Shown here one piece after another: positions 1-6,875 of a DNA stretch of 7,071 nt. How positions within the stretch are numbered: the first letter of the stretch is position 1; each line of letters starts with the position of its first letter. The translations under genes were made by a program, and so were the position numbers. Source of the DNA: Candidatus Hydrogenedentota bacterium (lineage in GTDB: Bacteria > Hydrogenedentota > Hydrogenedentia > Hydrogenedentales > CAITNO01); the NCBI GenBank assembly GCA_007124105.1, contig SLFT01000198.1, forward strand, positions 1 through 7,071. The letters are read 5' to 3'. The notes under the pieces were generated by a model. It ran no database searches, had not been told where the DNA came from, and saw only the letters and a list, made by a program, of their open reading frames with translations.

Positions 1-488
1 CGTTTGGGCTTATGGACATTCTTGTTAACAACGCAGGCGGCGCACGATTCGCGCCCATCAACGAGATAACGCCAGAAACATGGCGCCATGTTTTTGACGT
101 GAATGTACACAGCGCATTTTTGTTCATCCATGCGTTATTGCCCGTAATGATGGCGCGGCGAACAGGCCGCATCATTAACATATCAAGCGTTACCGGCCTG
201 AAAGCGCTGCCCGAACAAAGCGCTTATGGCGCTGCCAAACACGCCCTCAACAGCCTCACCAAAAGCCTCAACCTGGAATTGCGCGATTACAATATTGCGG
301 CGCACGCGATATGCCCCGGCGGTGTTGACACGCGGCTGTCGCGCGAGGCCATGCCCCATCGCGACAAAACCGATTGGATGACGCCCGAAGACATTGCCCA
401 GACGGCGTTGTACCTGGCGACGCTCAGCCCGCGTGTTGCGGTGGATATTATCAGCATGCGCCGGTTTGCGAGCGAACCAATAGCATAA
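1..488 (+). CDS. Short-chain dehydrogenase/reductase (SDR), 5' end cut by window edge
   Basis: NAD(P)-dependent oxidoreductase of the classical SDR family; the substrate cannot be told. The reading frame is open to the left edge (F-G-L precedes the first visible Met at position 12), and the family normally has about 80 more residues carrying the TGxxxGIG cofactor-binding motif, so the gene starts outside the window and the Met at 12 is internal. Counting from that Met, NNAG is at 6-9, Asn31 lies in DVNVHS, the catalytic Ser59 in INISS, and the catalytic pair Tyr72 and Lys76 in YGAAK; the proline/glycine segment CPGGVDT follows at 101-107. The full Asn-Ser-Tyr-Lys tetrad is therefore present and the enzyme should be active. 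The C-terminus (VDIISMRRF) resembles the usual end of this subgroup. The stop TAA lies 4 bp before the helicase start, so the two are likely one transcription unit whose promoter is outside the window. Confidence 0.93.
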   Translation, partial: FGLMDILVNNAGGARFAPINEITPETWRHVFDVNVHSAFLFIHALLPVMMARRTGRIINISSVTGLKALPEQSAYGAAKHALNSLTKSLNLELRDYNIAAHAICPGGVDTRLSREAMPHRDKTDWMTPEDIAQTALYLATLSPRVAVDIISMRRFASEPIA

Positions 489-492
489 CGTT

Positions 493-2736
493 ATGAACGA
501 AACGCCACGTCAGTACGAAGAAGACGACAGCCCGGAGCGGGAGTGCGATCTGTTGGCCATTTCGCCGGGTGTATATGCCCCCGACGGCGACCAGACCACC
601 ATCGAGGGCGTTGTGGATCGTATTGTGTATGAGAATCCGGAAACCGGTTTTTTCGTGGGCCGTCTGCGCGTGAGCGAACATGCCCCGCTCGTTTCCTTCG
701 TAGGCGATCTGATGGCCATATCGCCCGGCGAAACAGTGCGCCTCAAGGGGTTCTGGGCGGACGACAAAAAATTTGGGAAACAATTTCGCGTCAACGGCTG
801 TGAGACCATATTGCCCACATCCATACAGGGCATTGAGAAGTACCTGGGATCGGGCATTATCCCCGGCATCGGCCCGAATTACGCCAAGCGGCTTGCGAAC
901 GCTTTTGGTGTGGAAACGCTGAAGGTGATTGGCGAGCAACCGGAGCGGTTGCGCAGTGTGCCCGGCATCGGCAAGAAGCGGGCCGCGCAAATACGCAAGG
1001 CCTGGGACAGCCATCGAAACATTCAGTCCATCATGCTTTTCCTGCAAGGCCATGGGATCAGCGCGAACCAGGCCGTGCGCATCTATAAGCAGTACGGCGA
1101 CGCTTCCGTGGCGCAACTGCGCGCAAACCCTTACGTGCTCGCCCGCGACATATCGGGTATAGGCTTCCTTGGCGCGGACCGTATCGCGCGACAGATGGGC
1201 ATTGCCAAGGACGCACCGTATCGGCTGAAAGCGGGCATCCTGCATGCGTTGAACACTGCCGCCGCGCAAGGCCATGTATATTGCACGGGCGCGCAATTGC
1301 GCGAAACCGCTTCTGAATTACTCGGCATTCCTGATGCGGCGTTTCCTGAAATACTTGCGGACATGATGCAACACAAGGAACTTGTCCTCGAGGAAGACAG
1401 CTGGTATCTGCCGACCATGTATGGCGCGGAATCGGGCTGCGCCGCAAGCATCAAACGGCTGCTGCGCGCCCCACTCGAACAAGTGCCCATCAAAATCGAA
1501 AACGCGCTGCAATGGGTGGAGAAACGTGTGGGGTTGGCGCTGTCCCCGGAACAACGCGAAGCGATTCGGGTTGGCGTACACGCGAAAGTGATGGTGATTA
1601 CCGGCGGCCCGGGCACGGGAAAAACAACGGTTATCAACAGTCTGCTGGCCATCCTCGAAAAAAAAGGACTTGCCTTTCTGCTTGCCGCGCCGACCGGCCG
1701 CGCGGCCAAACGGATGGAAGCGGCAACCGGCTGCGACGCCGGCACTATCCACCGACTGCTCGAGTTCAGCCCGAAAACAGGCGCCTTCCAGCGCAATGAA
1801 AACAATCCAATCAAAACCGATCTGCTGGTGCTGGATGAAGCGAGTATGCTGGACGTACAACTGGCCCACGCGCTTTTCCGCGCGTTGGAGCCCGGTACGC
1901 GCGTAATCCTTGTGGGCGATGTTGACCAATTGCCGTCGGTTGGCCCTGGCAACGTGCTTCTTGATATTATCGCGTCAGGCGTTGTGCCGGTGGTGCGCCT
2001 GAAAACGGTGTTTCGACAGGCCGCGCAAAGCGGCATCATCGCCAACGCCCATCGCATCAATAAAGGTGAAATGCCTGTCTTCAACGAACGCGATTTTTTT
2101 CTTATCGAGCGTTCAGACCCGCAAAAAGCCCTCGAGACCATTGTGGAGATTGTGAGCGAGCGGCTGCCGGCGCGGTTCCAACTGCATCCGTTGCGCGACA
2201 TCCAGGCGCTGGCCCCCATGCGCCGCGGTCAAGCGGGCGTGGAAAGCATCAACCAGGCGCTGAAAGCCGCCATCAATGCAGAAGGCGCGCTTGTGCCAAA
2301 ACGCAATTTTGGCGTGGGCGACAAGGTGATGCAGATGAAAAACAACTATGAACTGGACGTCTATAACGGCGACCTTGGCGTTGTCACAGTGATTGACGAG
2401 GACGCGGGCGAGATCGAAGTCTGTTTTGAAGACGACAGGCGCATTATTTACGCGTTTGACGAAACGGACGAACTTGTCCCGGCCTATTGCGCCACAGTAC
2501 ACAAGTCGCAGGGAAGCGAATATCCCGCCGTGGTTCTTTCGTTTCTGCCGCAGCATTATATGATGCTGCAACGAAATGTTCTGTACACGGCCATCACACG
2601 CGGCAAAAAACTGGTCGTTATTGTCGGCGCCGCCAAAGCCGTTGCCATGGCGGTCCATAACAGCAAACTCATGGAACGCAATACCAAACTTGCCGACCGT
2701 CTCCGCAACGCAATTAGCGCGTCCGCAAGACTATAG
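493..2736 (+). CDS. recD2: RecD2-type ATP-dependent DNA helicase (RecD/TraA family)
   Basis: Superfamily 1B 5'-3' DNA helicase of the RecD2 (YrrC-like) type, which in known members works without RecB and RecC in DNA repair and replication-fork maintenance. The 747 residues match the family length. An OB-like N-terminal region (about 35-105, starting IEGVVDRIVYENPETGF) is followed by helix-hairpin-helix segments around 123-139 (PGIG), 156-167 (VPGIGKK) and 219-237 (SGIGFLGADR). The motor shows Walker A GGPGTGKTT at 371-379, APTGRAAKRM at 399-408, Walker B DEAS at 448-451, GDVDQLPSVGPG at 475-486, VFRQA at 506-510, ATVHKSQGSEYP at 667-678 and YTAITRGKK at 698-706. All helicase motifs look intact. 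The ATG at 493 has only a poor Shine-Dalgarno match and sits 4 bp after the upstream stop, so translational coupling is likely. About 35 mostly acidic residues precede the usual family start; no closer alternative Met exists before residue 74. Confidence 0.96.
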   Translation: MNETPRQYEEDDSPERECDLLAISPGVYAPDGDQTTIEGVVDRIVYENPETGFFVGRLRVSEHAPLVSFVGDLMAISPGETVRLKGFWADDKKFGKQFRVNGCETILPTSIQGIEKYLGSGIIPGIGPNYAKRLANAFGVETLKVIGEQPERLRSVPGIGKKRAAQIRKAWDSHRNIQSIMLFLQGHGISANQAVRIYKQYGDASVAQLRANPYVLARDISGIGFLGADRIARQMGIAKDAPYRLKAGILHALNTAAAQGHVYCTGAQLRETASELLGIPDAAFPEILADMMQHKELVLEEDSWYLPTMYGAESGCAASIKRLLRAPLEQVPIKIENALQWVEKRVGLALSPEQREAIRVGVHAKVMVITGGPGTGKTTVINSLLAILEKKGLAFLLAAPTGRAAKRMEAATGCDAGTIHRLLEFSPKTGAFQRNENNPIKTDLLVLDEASMLDVQLAHALFRALEPGTRVILVGDVDQLPSVGPGNVLLDIIASGVVPVVRLKTVFRQAAQSGIIANAHRINKGEMPVFNERDFFLIERSDPQKALETIVEIVSERLPARFQLHPLRDIQALAPMRRGQAGVESINQALKAAINAEGALVPKRNFGVGDKVMQMKNNYELDVYNGDLGVVTVIDEDAGEIEVCFEDDRRIIYAFDETDELVPAYCATVHKSQGSEYPAVVLSFLPQHYMMLQRNVLYTAITRGKKLVVIVGAAKAVAMAVHNSKLMERNTKLADRLRNAISASARL

Positions 2737-2771
2737 AATAGAGCGATACTGGCTGTTTGAATAGTCCTTTT
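2729..2771 (+). terminator. Weak candidate terminator at the recD2 3' end
   Basis: GACTAT at 2729-2734 and its exact complement ATAGTC at 2761-2766 are followed by C and TTTT (2768-2771). The left arm overlaps the recD2 stop codon (2734-2736). The stem is only 6 bp with a 26-nt loop and a short T run, so this is a poor intrinsic terminator. It is the only terminator-like element I can see after recD2. Confidence 0.2.
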
Positions 2772-2830
2772 CTCATTCGCGCCGTCGCGTATCTGCGTCC
2801 CGAGTTGCTCATGCCCGAGTCATACTGGCA

Positions 2831-2856
2831 TTGATTGCGGGGTATTCTGGTATACT
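2831..2856 (+). promoter_or_regulatory. Extended -10 promoter candidate for the nitroreductase gene
   Basis: TGGTATACT at 2848-2856 matches the extended -10 form (TGn plus TATAAT with one mismatch). The -35 is poor: TTGATT at 2831-2836 leaves only a 14-bp spacer, which is tolerable only because of the TGn motif. Transcription would begin near 2863, giving a leader of about 195 nt. Two further -10-like boxes downstream (2877-2882 and 2920-2925) compete as alternatives. Confidence 0.4.
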
Positions 2857-2977
2857 GATTGCGCGGGGGCTAAAACTATAATAGGCAATTTTCCTTGAAA
2901 TCCTCCCGATACATGGCGTTATACTTGTGGGGAGAGTTTAACAGGACACATCACAGATTCTTCTGGGGGCTGCTGAT

Positions 2978-3004
2978 GGCGGCATTGTAGTTGTTACAAA
3001 CGCC
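2978..3004. repeat. Inverted repeat GGCG..TTGTA-N5-TACAA..CGCC
   Basis: TTGTA (2985-2989) and TACAA (2995-2999) are perfect complements around GTTGT. They are flanked by GGCG (2978-2981) and CGCC (3001-3004), which also pair, leaving a small internal loop. The element can be a dyad operator or an RNA hairpin in the nitroreductase leader. No T run follows, so it is not an intrinsic terminator. Confidence 0.4.
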
Positions 3005-3028
3005 AATCAATGCAGGCCCCGATTTTTA

Positions 3029-3045
3029 TTACAACACTTTTGTAA
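3029..3045. repeat. Inverted repeat TTACAA-N5-TTGTAA next to the nitroreductase RBS
   Basis: TTACAA (3029-3034) and TTGTAA (3040-3045) form a perfect 6-bp dyad with a CACTT centre. It ends at the edge of the AAAGGAA ribosome binding site (3044-3050). It shares its TACAA/TTGTA core and 5-bp centre with the dyad at 2985-2999, so the two may be sites for one dimeric regulator, or this one may be a small hairpin affecting translation initiation. Confidence 0.4.
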
Positions 3046-3058
3046 AGGAACCGTGAAC

Positions 3059-3661
3059 ATGGATTTGTATGCCGCAATTGAAGAAAGGCGGGCAGTCAAA
3101 CATTTCGATCCTCATTATGTGATGACCAGCGGCGAGGAAAAGGAGCTGTTGCGCCGTGCGCTGTTGTCGCCAACCTCCTTCAATATCCAGAACTGGCGGC
3201 TGGTCGCCGTGCGCGACGCTGAATTGCGACAGCAATTGCGCGAGGTTGCCTGGAACCAGGCGCAGGTAACCGATGCGTCCCTGCTGCTTGTCTTGTGCGC
3301 TGATTTGAAGTCCTGGGAAAAAGAGCCGCAACGGTACTGGCGCAACATGCCGCTGGAATTCCAGGATTTTATCCTGCCCGCGATTGACAATTTTTATCGT
3401 GGCCGCGATCAGGTGCAACGGGACGAAGCGATGCGTTCGTGCGGCATCATCGCGCAAACGCTCATGCTCGCTGCGAAAGCGATGGGCTATGATTCATGCC
3501 CAATGGTCGGCTTCGATTTTGAGGCGGTGGGAAAACTGATCCAATTGCCGGACGACCATGTTGTAAGCATGATGCTTGCCATCGGCAAAGCGACGGCGCC
3601 CGCAAACCCGCGCGGCGGCCAATTGCCGCTGGACGACATTTTGCTCACGGACCGTTTTTGA
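3059..3661 (+). CDS. Nitroreductase-family FMN oxidoreductase
   Basis: NAD(P)H-dependent FMN flavoprotein of the nitroreductase fold, expected to be cytosolic and dimeric; family members reduce nitroaromatics, quinones or flavins, and the native substrate is unknown here. I chose the ATG at 3059 (200 aa) because AAAGGAA at 3044-3050 gives a normal spacer of about 9 nt; the GTG at 3053 would leave only about 3. Family features are the N-terminal RRAVKHFD (10-17, flavin phosphate side), SPTSFNIQNWRLVAV (37-51), the helix RSCGIIAQTLMLAAKAMG (126-143), the segment CPMVGFD (147-153) and the terminal IGKATAPANPR (175-185) with Arg185 as the likely second phosphate contact. Length is normal for the family and nothing is missing. 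It has its own leader after recD2, so it is probably transcribed alone. Its last 17 bp overlap the convergent murG 3' end. Confidence 0.9.
   Translation: MDLYAAIEERRAVKHFDPHYVMTSGEEKELLRRALLSPTSFNIQNWRLVAVRDAELRQQLREVAWNQAQVTDASLLLVLCADLKSWEKEPQRYWRNMPLEFQDFILPAIDNFYRGRDQVQRDEAMRSCGIIAQTLMLAAKAMGYDSCPMVGFDFEAVGKLIQLPDDHVVSMMLAIGKATAPANPRGGQLPLDDILLTDRF
3613..3631. repeat. GC-rich dyad at the convergent gene ends
   Basis: CGGCGGC (3613-3619) can pair with GCCGCTG (3625-3631) around CAATT, with one G-U pair. It lies inside the nitroreductase 3' end and 13 nt beyond the murG stop on the minus strand. There is no T run directly after it on either strand, so it is not a standard intrinsic terminator. 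It may still slow or stabilise the convergent transcripts. Confidence 0.25.
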
Positions 3662-4769
3662 CGCTTTGTTCGTCCGCATCGGCGTAGACCAGTTCAATAA
3701 TCCTCTCGGCAATCGCTTCGGCGGCTTCAGGTCGCGCCAGTGGTTTTGCGGCGTCGCCCATTGCCGCAAGCCGCGACGGCTCGGAAAGCAATTGGCGCAG
3801 TAATTCCCCCAGGCGCTCTCCGGTACAGTCCTTGTCGAGCAGCACTACAGCCGCGCCCGCTGATTCAAAGGCGCGCGCGTTATGTTCCTGGTGGTTGTCT
3901 GCCGCGTAGGGAAATGGGATGAGTATGGACGGCTTGCCCATTACGGCCAATTCGGCAGTGGTCGAAGCGCCCGCCCGCGACACAATCAGGTCGGCGGCGG
4001 CGCAGGCGGCGGCCATATCCTCGATAAACGCATGTACCTGTGTTGGCGCGGATGCCTTTTCCGCGCGCAACCGCATTTGAATCGCTTCCTGTTTGCCCGC
4101 GCCCCAGATAAACTGGACTTCGTCATGAGCGAAGGCGTGAACAACTTCGCTCATGGCTTCATTGATTCTTCTGGCGCCCTGGCTGCCGCCGATAACCAGT
4201 ACAACCGGCATATCAGGCGACAAGCCCAGAGCCTCTCGCGCTTGCGCCTGTTCCGGCGGCGTCAGGAACGCGGCCCGTACCGGATTGCCCACCACAGCGG
4301 CTTTCTCGGCAGGGAATGCGCCCACGGTGTCCGGAAAGCTCAGCAGTACCTGTGTTGCCTTATTCGCGCACACGCGGTTTGCCAGCCCGAGTCGTTTGTT
4401 TTGTTCATGCAGCACCGTGTGGATGCCCATGCGCTGCGCCGCCCATACAGCCGGCAGGCTGACATAGCCGCCGACGCCAAAGACCAGCTGTGGCCTGAAG
4501 ACTTTGAGGTAAAACCACACACGAAACACCGACCAGGCAAGTTTCAGCGCAGTCAACAGCATACGCGGCGATTTGCTGCGCGTCCAGCCTTCGACGGGAA
4601 TGGAACGAAAAGGCACGCTGTAGCGCCCCGCGACGCGCTCTTCCATGCCGCCTTTTTTCCCAACCCACTGCATGAGAAGACGCGGGTCGCGCCGGCGCAG
4701 TTCTTCTATAACCGCGGCGGCAGGCGAGGTATGACCGCCCGTACCGCCGCCGGTAATCATGATTCGCAC
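3645..4769 (-). CDS. murG: MurG, lipid I to lipid II N-acetylglucosaminyltransferase
   Basis: Transfers GlcNAc from UDP-GlcNAc to undecaprenyl-pyrophosphoryl-MurNAc-pentapeptide (lipid I), making lipid II on the inner face of the cytoplasmic membrane. It is a GT-B fold, family GT28 enzyme. I place the start at GTG 4769: GGAG (minus strand, 4781-4778) lies 8 nt upstream and the product begins MRIMITGGGTGGH as usual for MurG. The TTG at 4775 would be only 2 nt from that site. The 374 residues show GGGTGGH 7-13, FGVGGYVS 97-104, HEQN 121-124, GNPVR 161-165, GGSQGAR 194-200, SRAGASTTAE 264-273 and ADNHQ 290-294. A hydrophobic basic stretch near 72-93 (LTALKLAWSVF onward) fits the membrane-contact patch. 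It follows the cyclase gene after 51 bp on the same strand with no evident terminator, so it is probably co-transcribed with it. It is not beside the usual mur/fts genes. Its stop overlaps the nitroreductase gene by 17 bp. Confidence 0.96.
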   Translation of the reverse strand: MRIMITGGGTGGHTSPAAAVIEELRRRDPRLLMQWVGKKGGMEERVAGRYSVPFRSIPVEGWTRSKSPRMLLTALKLAWSVFRVWFYLKVFRPQLVFGVGGYVSLPAVWAAQRMGIHTVLHEQNKRLGLANRVCANKATQVLLSFPDTVGAFPAEKAAVVGNPVRAAFLTPPEQAQAREALGLSPDMPVVLVIGGSQGARRINEAMSEVVHAFAHDEVQFIWGAGKQEAIQMRLRAEKASAPTQVHAFIEDMAAACAAADLIVSRAGASTTAELAVMGKPSILIPFPYAADNHQEHNARAFESAGAAVVLLDKDCTGERLGELLRQLLSEPSRLAAMGDAAKPLARPEAAEAIAERIIELVYADADEQSVKNGP

Positions 4770-4790
4770 AAGCAATACTCCATAGATTTC

Positions 4791-4806
4791 AGGCGTATGC
4801 GCGCCT
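4791..4806 (-). repeat. Short hairpin between the cyclase gene and murG
   Basis: AGGCG (4791-4795) and CGCCT (4802-4806) pair around a 6-nt loop in the 51-bp cyclase-murG gap. No T run follows on the minus strand, so read-through into murG is expected. It lies about 10 nt before the murG Shine-Dalgarno sequence and might affect mRNA processing or initiation. Confidence 0.25.
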
Positions 4807-4820
4807 TTGTTTACGTCACA

Positions 4821-6488
4821 TCAATCGCGGTTGTCGCGCAACGCGAGCACCTCGTAAGCGCCCTCGGTCTGTTGTTTTCCTTTTAACGTCAAGTTCCCCA
4901 GCGGTACGCCCTCCACCCAGTCTTTCACGGCGTTCCAGGTTTGTTGGCCTACAACAACTTTTCCCGGCCCCGCCACATCGCAAAAGCGCTTGGCGATATT
5001 CACCCGGTCGCCGACCACTGTGAAATCCATGCGTTGGGGCGAGCCGATATAGCCGGCGATAACCTCGCCGGAATCAATGCCGATGCCAAAATGCAGCTGC
5101 GGCCGGTTGTCGGCGGCGCGCAGGGCGTTCATCTCTTCATTGCGCGCCTGCATATCGAGCCCGGCGCGCACCGCGCGATATTCTTCGTTGCCTACCGGAA
5201 TCGGCGCTCCGAAGATGGCCATGATTTCATCGCCAATATACTTGTCAAGGGTTCCCTCGTGCGAAAATAGTATTTCCGTCATTGCCGTAAAGTGCTCATT
5301 CAACAACGTTACAAGGTCTTGCGGCGTGAGGTTCTCCGCAATTTCCGAGGAGCCGCGTATATCACAGAACATGGTAGTAACCTGCGTCTTCTGTCCGCCG
5401 AGCACAAGCGTCTGGGATTCGCTCATCAACTTTTCCACAAGGGCTGCGGGCAAAAAGCGCGCAAGATTTCCCCGGCGTTTCTCCGTATCAATCACCTTGT
5501 CGTGCAGGCGTACATTTTCAACGGCCATGGCCGCCTGCGACGCCAGCGACGCAAACAGTTCCAGGTCTTCCTCGTTGAAGCGCATTTCGGGACTGTTTGT
5601 ATCCACATAAACAGAGCCCAGAATGCGGTTCTCGACTTTCAGCGGAACGCACATGGCGCTGCTGATGCGGTTCACAACAATGCTCTCGCGCATACCGAAT
5701 TCTTCATTCGAGTCGCTGTCCGCCATTAATACCGGTTCGCCGTCAATCGCGGCGCGTCCCGCAATTCCCATGCTCGGCGAACTGGCGCCAAGCTCGCGAC
5801 CCATCTGACGCGCTACCTGTACGGCCAGGGCTTCGGTCTTTTCGTCGCGCAACAAAATAAAACCGCGGTTCGCCTGCAACACCTCCATGATCGTATCAAG
5901 CATGTCCGACAAGCGCGTATGCAGATCGAAATTGGACGTGATAGCCTGACTCGCTTTATGCAGCGCCGCCAGGCGGCGATAGGCGCGACTCATGCGCACC
6001 AGTTCTTCGGGAGACGGCATTGCGGGGGATGCGGCGCTTACCCCGGCAGTTTCTGACGATGCCGAGCGCATGCCCATCATGGTCATATTCATGCCGACCC
6101 GGTCCATTTCAGCGCGAATGTCGTTTATGCTGTCCCTGAGCCTGCTGTCTATTTGCGTACCGGTGTGCGTGGTGTCTTTGCTGGCGACGCCATAACTGGT
6201 GTCGTCTCGAAAGAGAATCCGGCACTTGTTTCCCAGCCAGATTTCATCCAAATGTTTCAGGGTATGTTCAACGACCCGCTGCCGATTTACGTAAGTGCCG
6301 TTCAAACTCTTCTGGTCAACAATCACAGACGTATCGCCAATGCGCTTGATGTGGGCATGGTGACGCGATACCTCTTCCGCCGTCAGCACAATATCATTGT
6401 CGTCGGCGCGGCCCAGTGTAATTTTTGTGCTTCCAACAGGCGCGGTCATGGGCTCTGCGCCCGATTGTTCAATGACTAATTGCGGCAT
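4821..6488 (-). CDS. FHA-GAF-class III adenylate cyclase fusion protein
   Basis: A 555-residue soluble signalling protein predicted to make cAMP from ATP. I chose ATG 6488: GAGGG lies 10 nt upstream and a strong promoter sits at 6520-6548, inside what a longer frame (from 6620) would have to translate. The FHA domain (about 1-97) shows LGR 25-27, SRHHAHI 41-47 and LNGTYVN 62-68, the phosphothreonine-binding pattern. A linker with helical character (110-175) leads to a GAF domain (about 177-330, with the VPLKVENRILGSVYVD core). The cyclase domain (about 365-550) has both metal Asp residues, D376 (FCDIRG) and D420 (DKYIGDE), Lys416 and Thr490 as the purine-specifying pair, and Asn497 and Arg501 of the transition-state set (VGDRVNIAKR). 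The Lys/Thr pair favours ATP over GTP by family rules. No membrane segment or signal peptide is visible. The gene leads murG in the same direction. The ligand of the GAF domain is unknown. Confidence 0.93.
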   Translation of the reverse strand: MPQLVIEQSGAEPMTAPVGSTKITLGRADDNDIVLTAEEVSRHHAHIKRIGDTSVIVDQKSLNGTYVNRQRVVEHTLKHLDEIWLGNKCRILFRDDTSYGVASKDTTHTGTQIDSRLRDSINDIRAEMDRVGMNMTMMGMRSASSETAGVSAASPAMPSPEELVRMSRAYRRLAALHKASQAITSNFDLHTRLSDMLDTIMEVLQANRGFILLRDEKTEALAVQVARQMGRELGASSPSMGIAGRAAIDGEPVLMADSDSNEEFGMRESIVVNRISSAMCVPLKVENRILGSVYVDTNSPEMRFNEEDLELFASLASQAAMAVENVRLHDKVIDTEKRRGNLARFLPAALVEKLMSESQTLVLGGQKTQVTTMFCDIRGSSEIAENLTPQDLVTLLNEHFTAMTEILFSHEGTLDKYIGDEIMAIFGAPIPVGNEEYRAVRAGLDMQARNEEMNALRAADNRPQLHFGIGIDSGEVIAGYIGSPQRMDFTVVGDRVNIAKRFCDVAGPGKVVVGQQTWNAVKDWVEGVPLGNLTLKGKQQTEGAYEVLALRDNRD

Positions 6489-6498
6489 GGTTGGGTAT

Positions 6499-6503
6499 CC
6501 CTC
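6499..6503 (-). promoter_or_regulatory. Ribosome binding site deciding the cyclase start
   Basis: Minus-strand GAGGG ends 10 nt before ATG 6488. This and the promoter just upstream argue against the longer frame from 6620, which would add 44 residues of non-domain sequence. Confidence 0.65.
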
Positions 6504-6519
6504 GTAATTGCTGAGCGTA

Positions 6520-6548
6520 ATCATAGCAGGCGGTGCATTGCCTGTCAA
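6520..6548 (-). promoter_or_regulatory. Near-consensus sigma-70 promoter for the cyclase-murG unit
   Basis: On the minus strand TTGACA (6548-6543) is followed by a 17-bp spacer and TATGAT (6525-6520). The bases before the -10 box are TGC, an extended -10. The -35 is a perfect match and the -10 has one mismatch. Predicted initiation is near 6513, giving a leader of only about 25 nt that contains the GAGGG ribosome binding site. A strong housekeeping promoter is inferred. Confidence 0.8.
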
Positions 6549-6639
6549 ATTGCGATGAGTGCCCCTGTCGCCCAATAATGCGCAAAAGGAGTTGGCGTTC
6601 AGAGTGATCGCCGAATACAAGGGGTATTTATTCGCCTTT

Positions 6640-6679
6640 TTGGCAATCTTTCAGGAGCGTTTGGCATTGCAGTGGCAAT
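6640..6679 (+). repeat. Three TGGCAAT-like direct repeats at the rightward promoter
   Basis: TTGGCAAT (6640-6647), TTGGCATT (6661-6668) and GTGGCAAT (6672-6679) start 21 and 11 bp apart, that is, about two and one helical turns. They overlap the -35 region and spacer of the promoter ending at 6691, so they could be binding sites on one DNA face. The repeats are short and could be chance. Confidence 0.35.
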
Positions 6680-6691
6680 TTATGATATAAT
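6661..6691 (+). promoter_or_regulatory. Extended -10 promoter for the long leader and the gene at 7016
   Basis: TGATATAAT at 6683-6691 is a perfect extended -10 (TGn directly before TATAAT). TTGGCA at 6661-6666 is a fair -35 with a long 19-bp spacer. Predicted initiation is near 6698. It diverges from the cyclase promoter, with about 110 bp between the two -35 boxes. Confidence 0.65.
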
Positions 6692-6875
6692 GCACCCAAG
6701 ACTAACGTATATCGTTTTGAAATACCGCTGTTTTGGGACGGACTCGAAAGCGACATACCCGAGCGGCGACGGGACGAGGAAGGTACGGTTCGGACTATAC
6801 GCGCCGCAACGGGCGCAGGTCGGGGGTTGACTTGCCGAACTGCCACGGTTGTTCACACACAAGCGCAACTGTCTG

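Larger units (their letters stand above)
2737..3058 (+). other. Gene-free region upstream of the nitroreductase gene
   Basis: About 320 bp without a convincing gene. It contains several -10-like hexamers on the plus strand: TATACT at 2851-2856, TATAAT at 2877-2882, and TATACT at 2920-2925, the last with TTGAAA at 2895-2900 19 bp upstream. It also has two short inverted repeats built on TTGTA/TACAA close to the downstream gene, and that gene's Shine-Dalgarno sequence. A 25-codon ATG-to-TAG frame (2913-2990) has no ribosome binding site and is not called. No RNA gene was recognised. Confidence 0.6.

Noticed and set aside
1131..2219. Long open frame of 362 codons on the minus strand inside recD2
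   Set aside because: It lies wholly antisense to a helicase gene with all motifs intact, its product is low-complexity (Ser/Arg/Thr-rich) with no domain, and other antisense frames here (451-1296, 1318-1929) look the same. This is a codon-bias shadow.
2913..2990. 25-codon small frame upstream of the nitroreductase gene
   Set aside because: No Shine-Dalgarno sequence precedes its ATG and it overlaps the dyad at 2978-3004. It could be a leader peptide, but nothing supports translation.
3882..4886. 334-codon plus-strand frame opposite murG
   Set aside because: It is antisense to a clear murG gene, and its product is rich in Arg, His and Gln with no recognisable motif. Shadow of GC-rich coding sequence.
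6489..6620. Extra 44 codons at the 5' end of the cyclase gene
   Set aside because: The consensus promoter (6520-6548) and the GAGGG site (6499-6503) lie inside this stretch, and the FHA domain starts right after ATG 6488.
6786..6800. GGTTCGGACT stretch resembling a tRNA T-loop
   Set aside because: It does not match the GGTTCGAATCC pattern, and no acceptor or anticodon stem can be placed around it. No tRNA is called.
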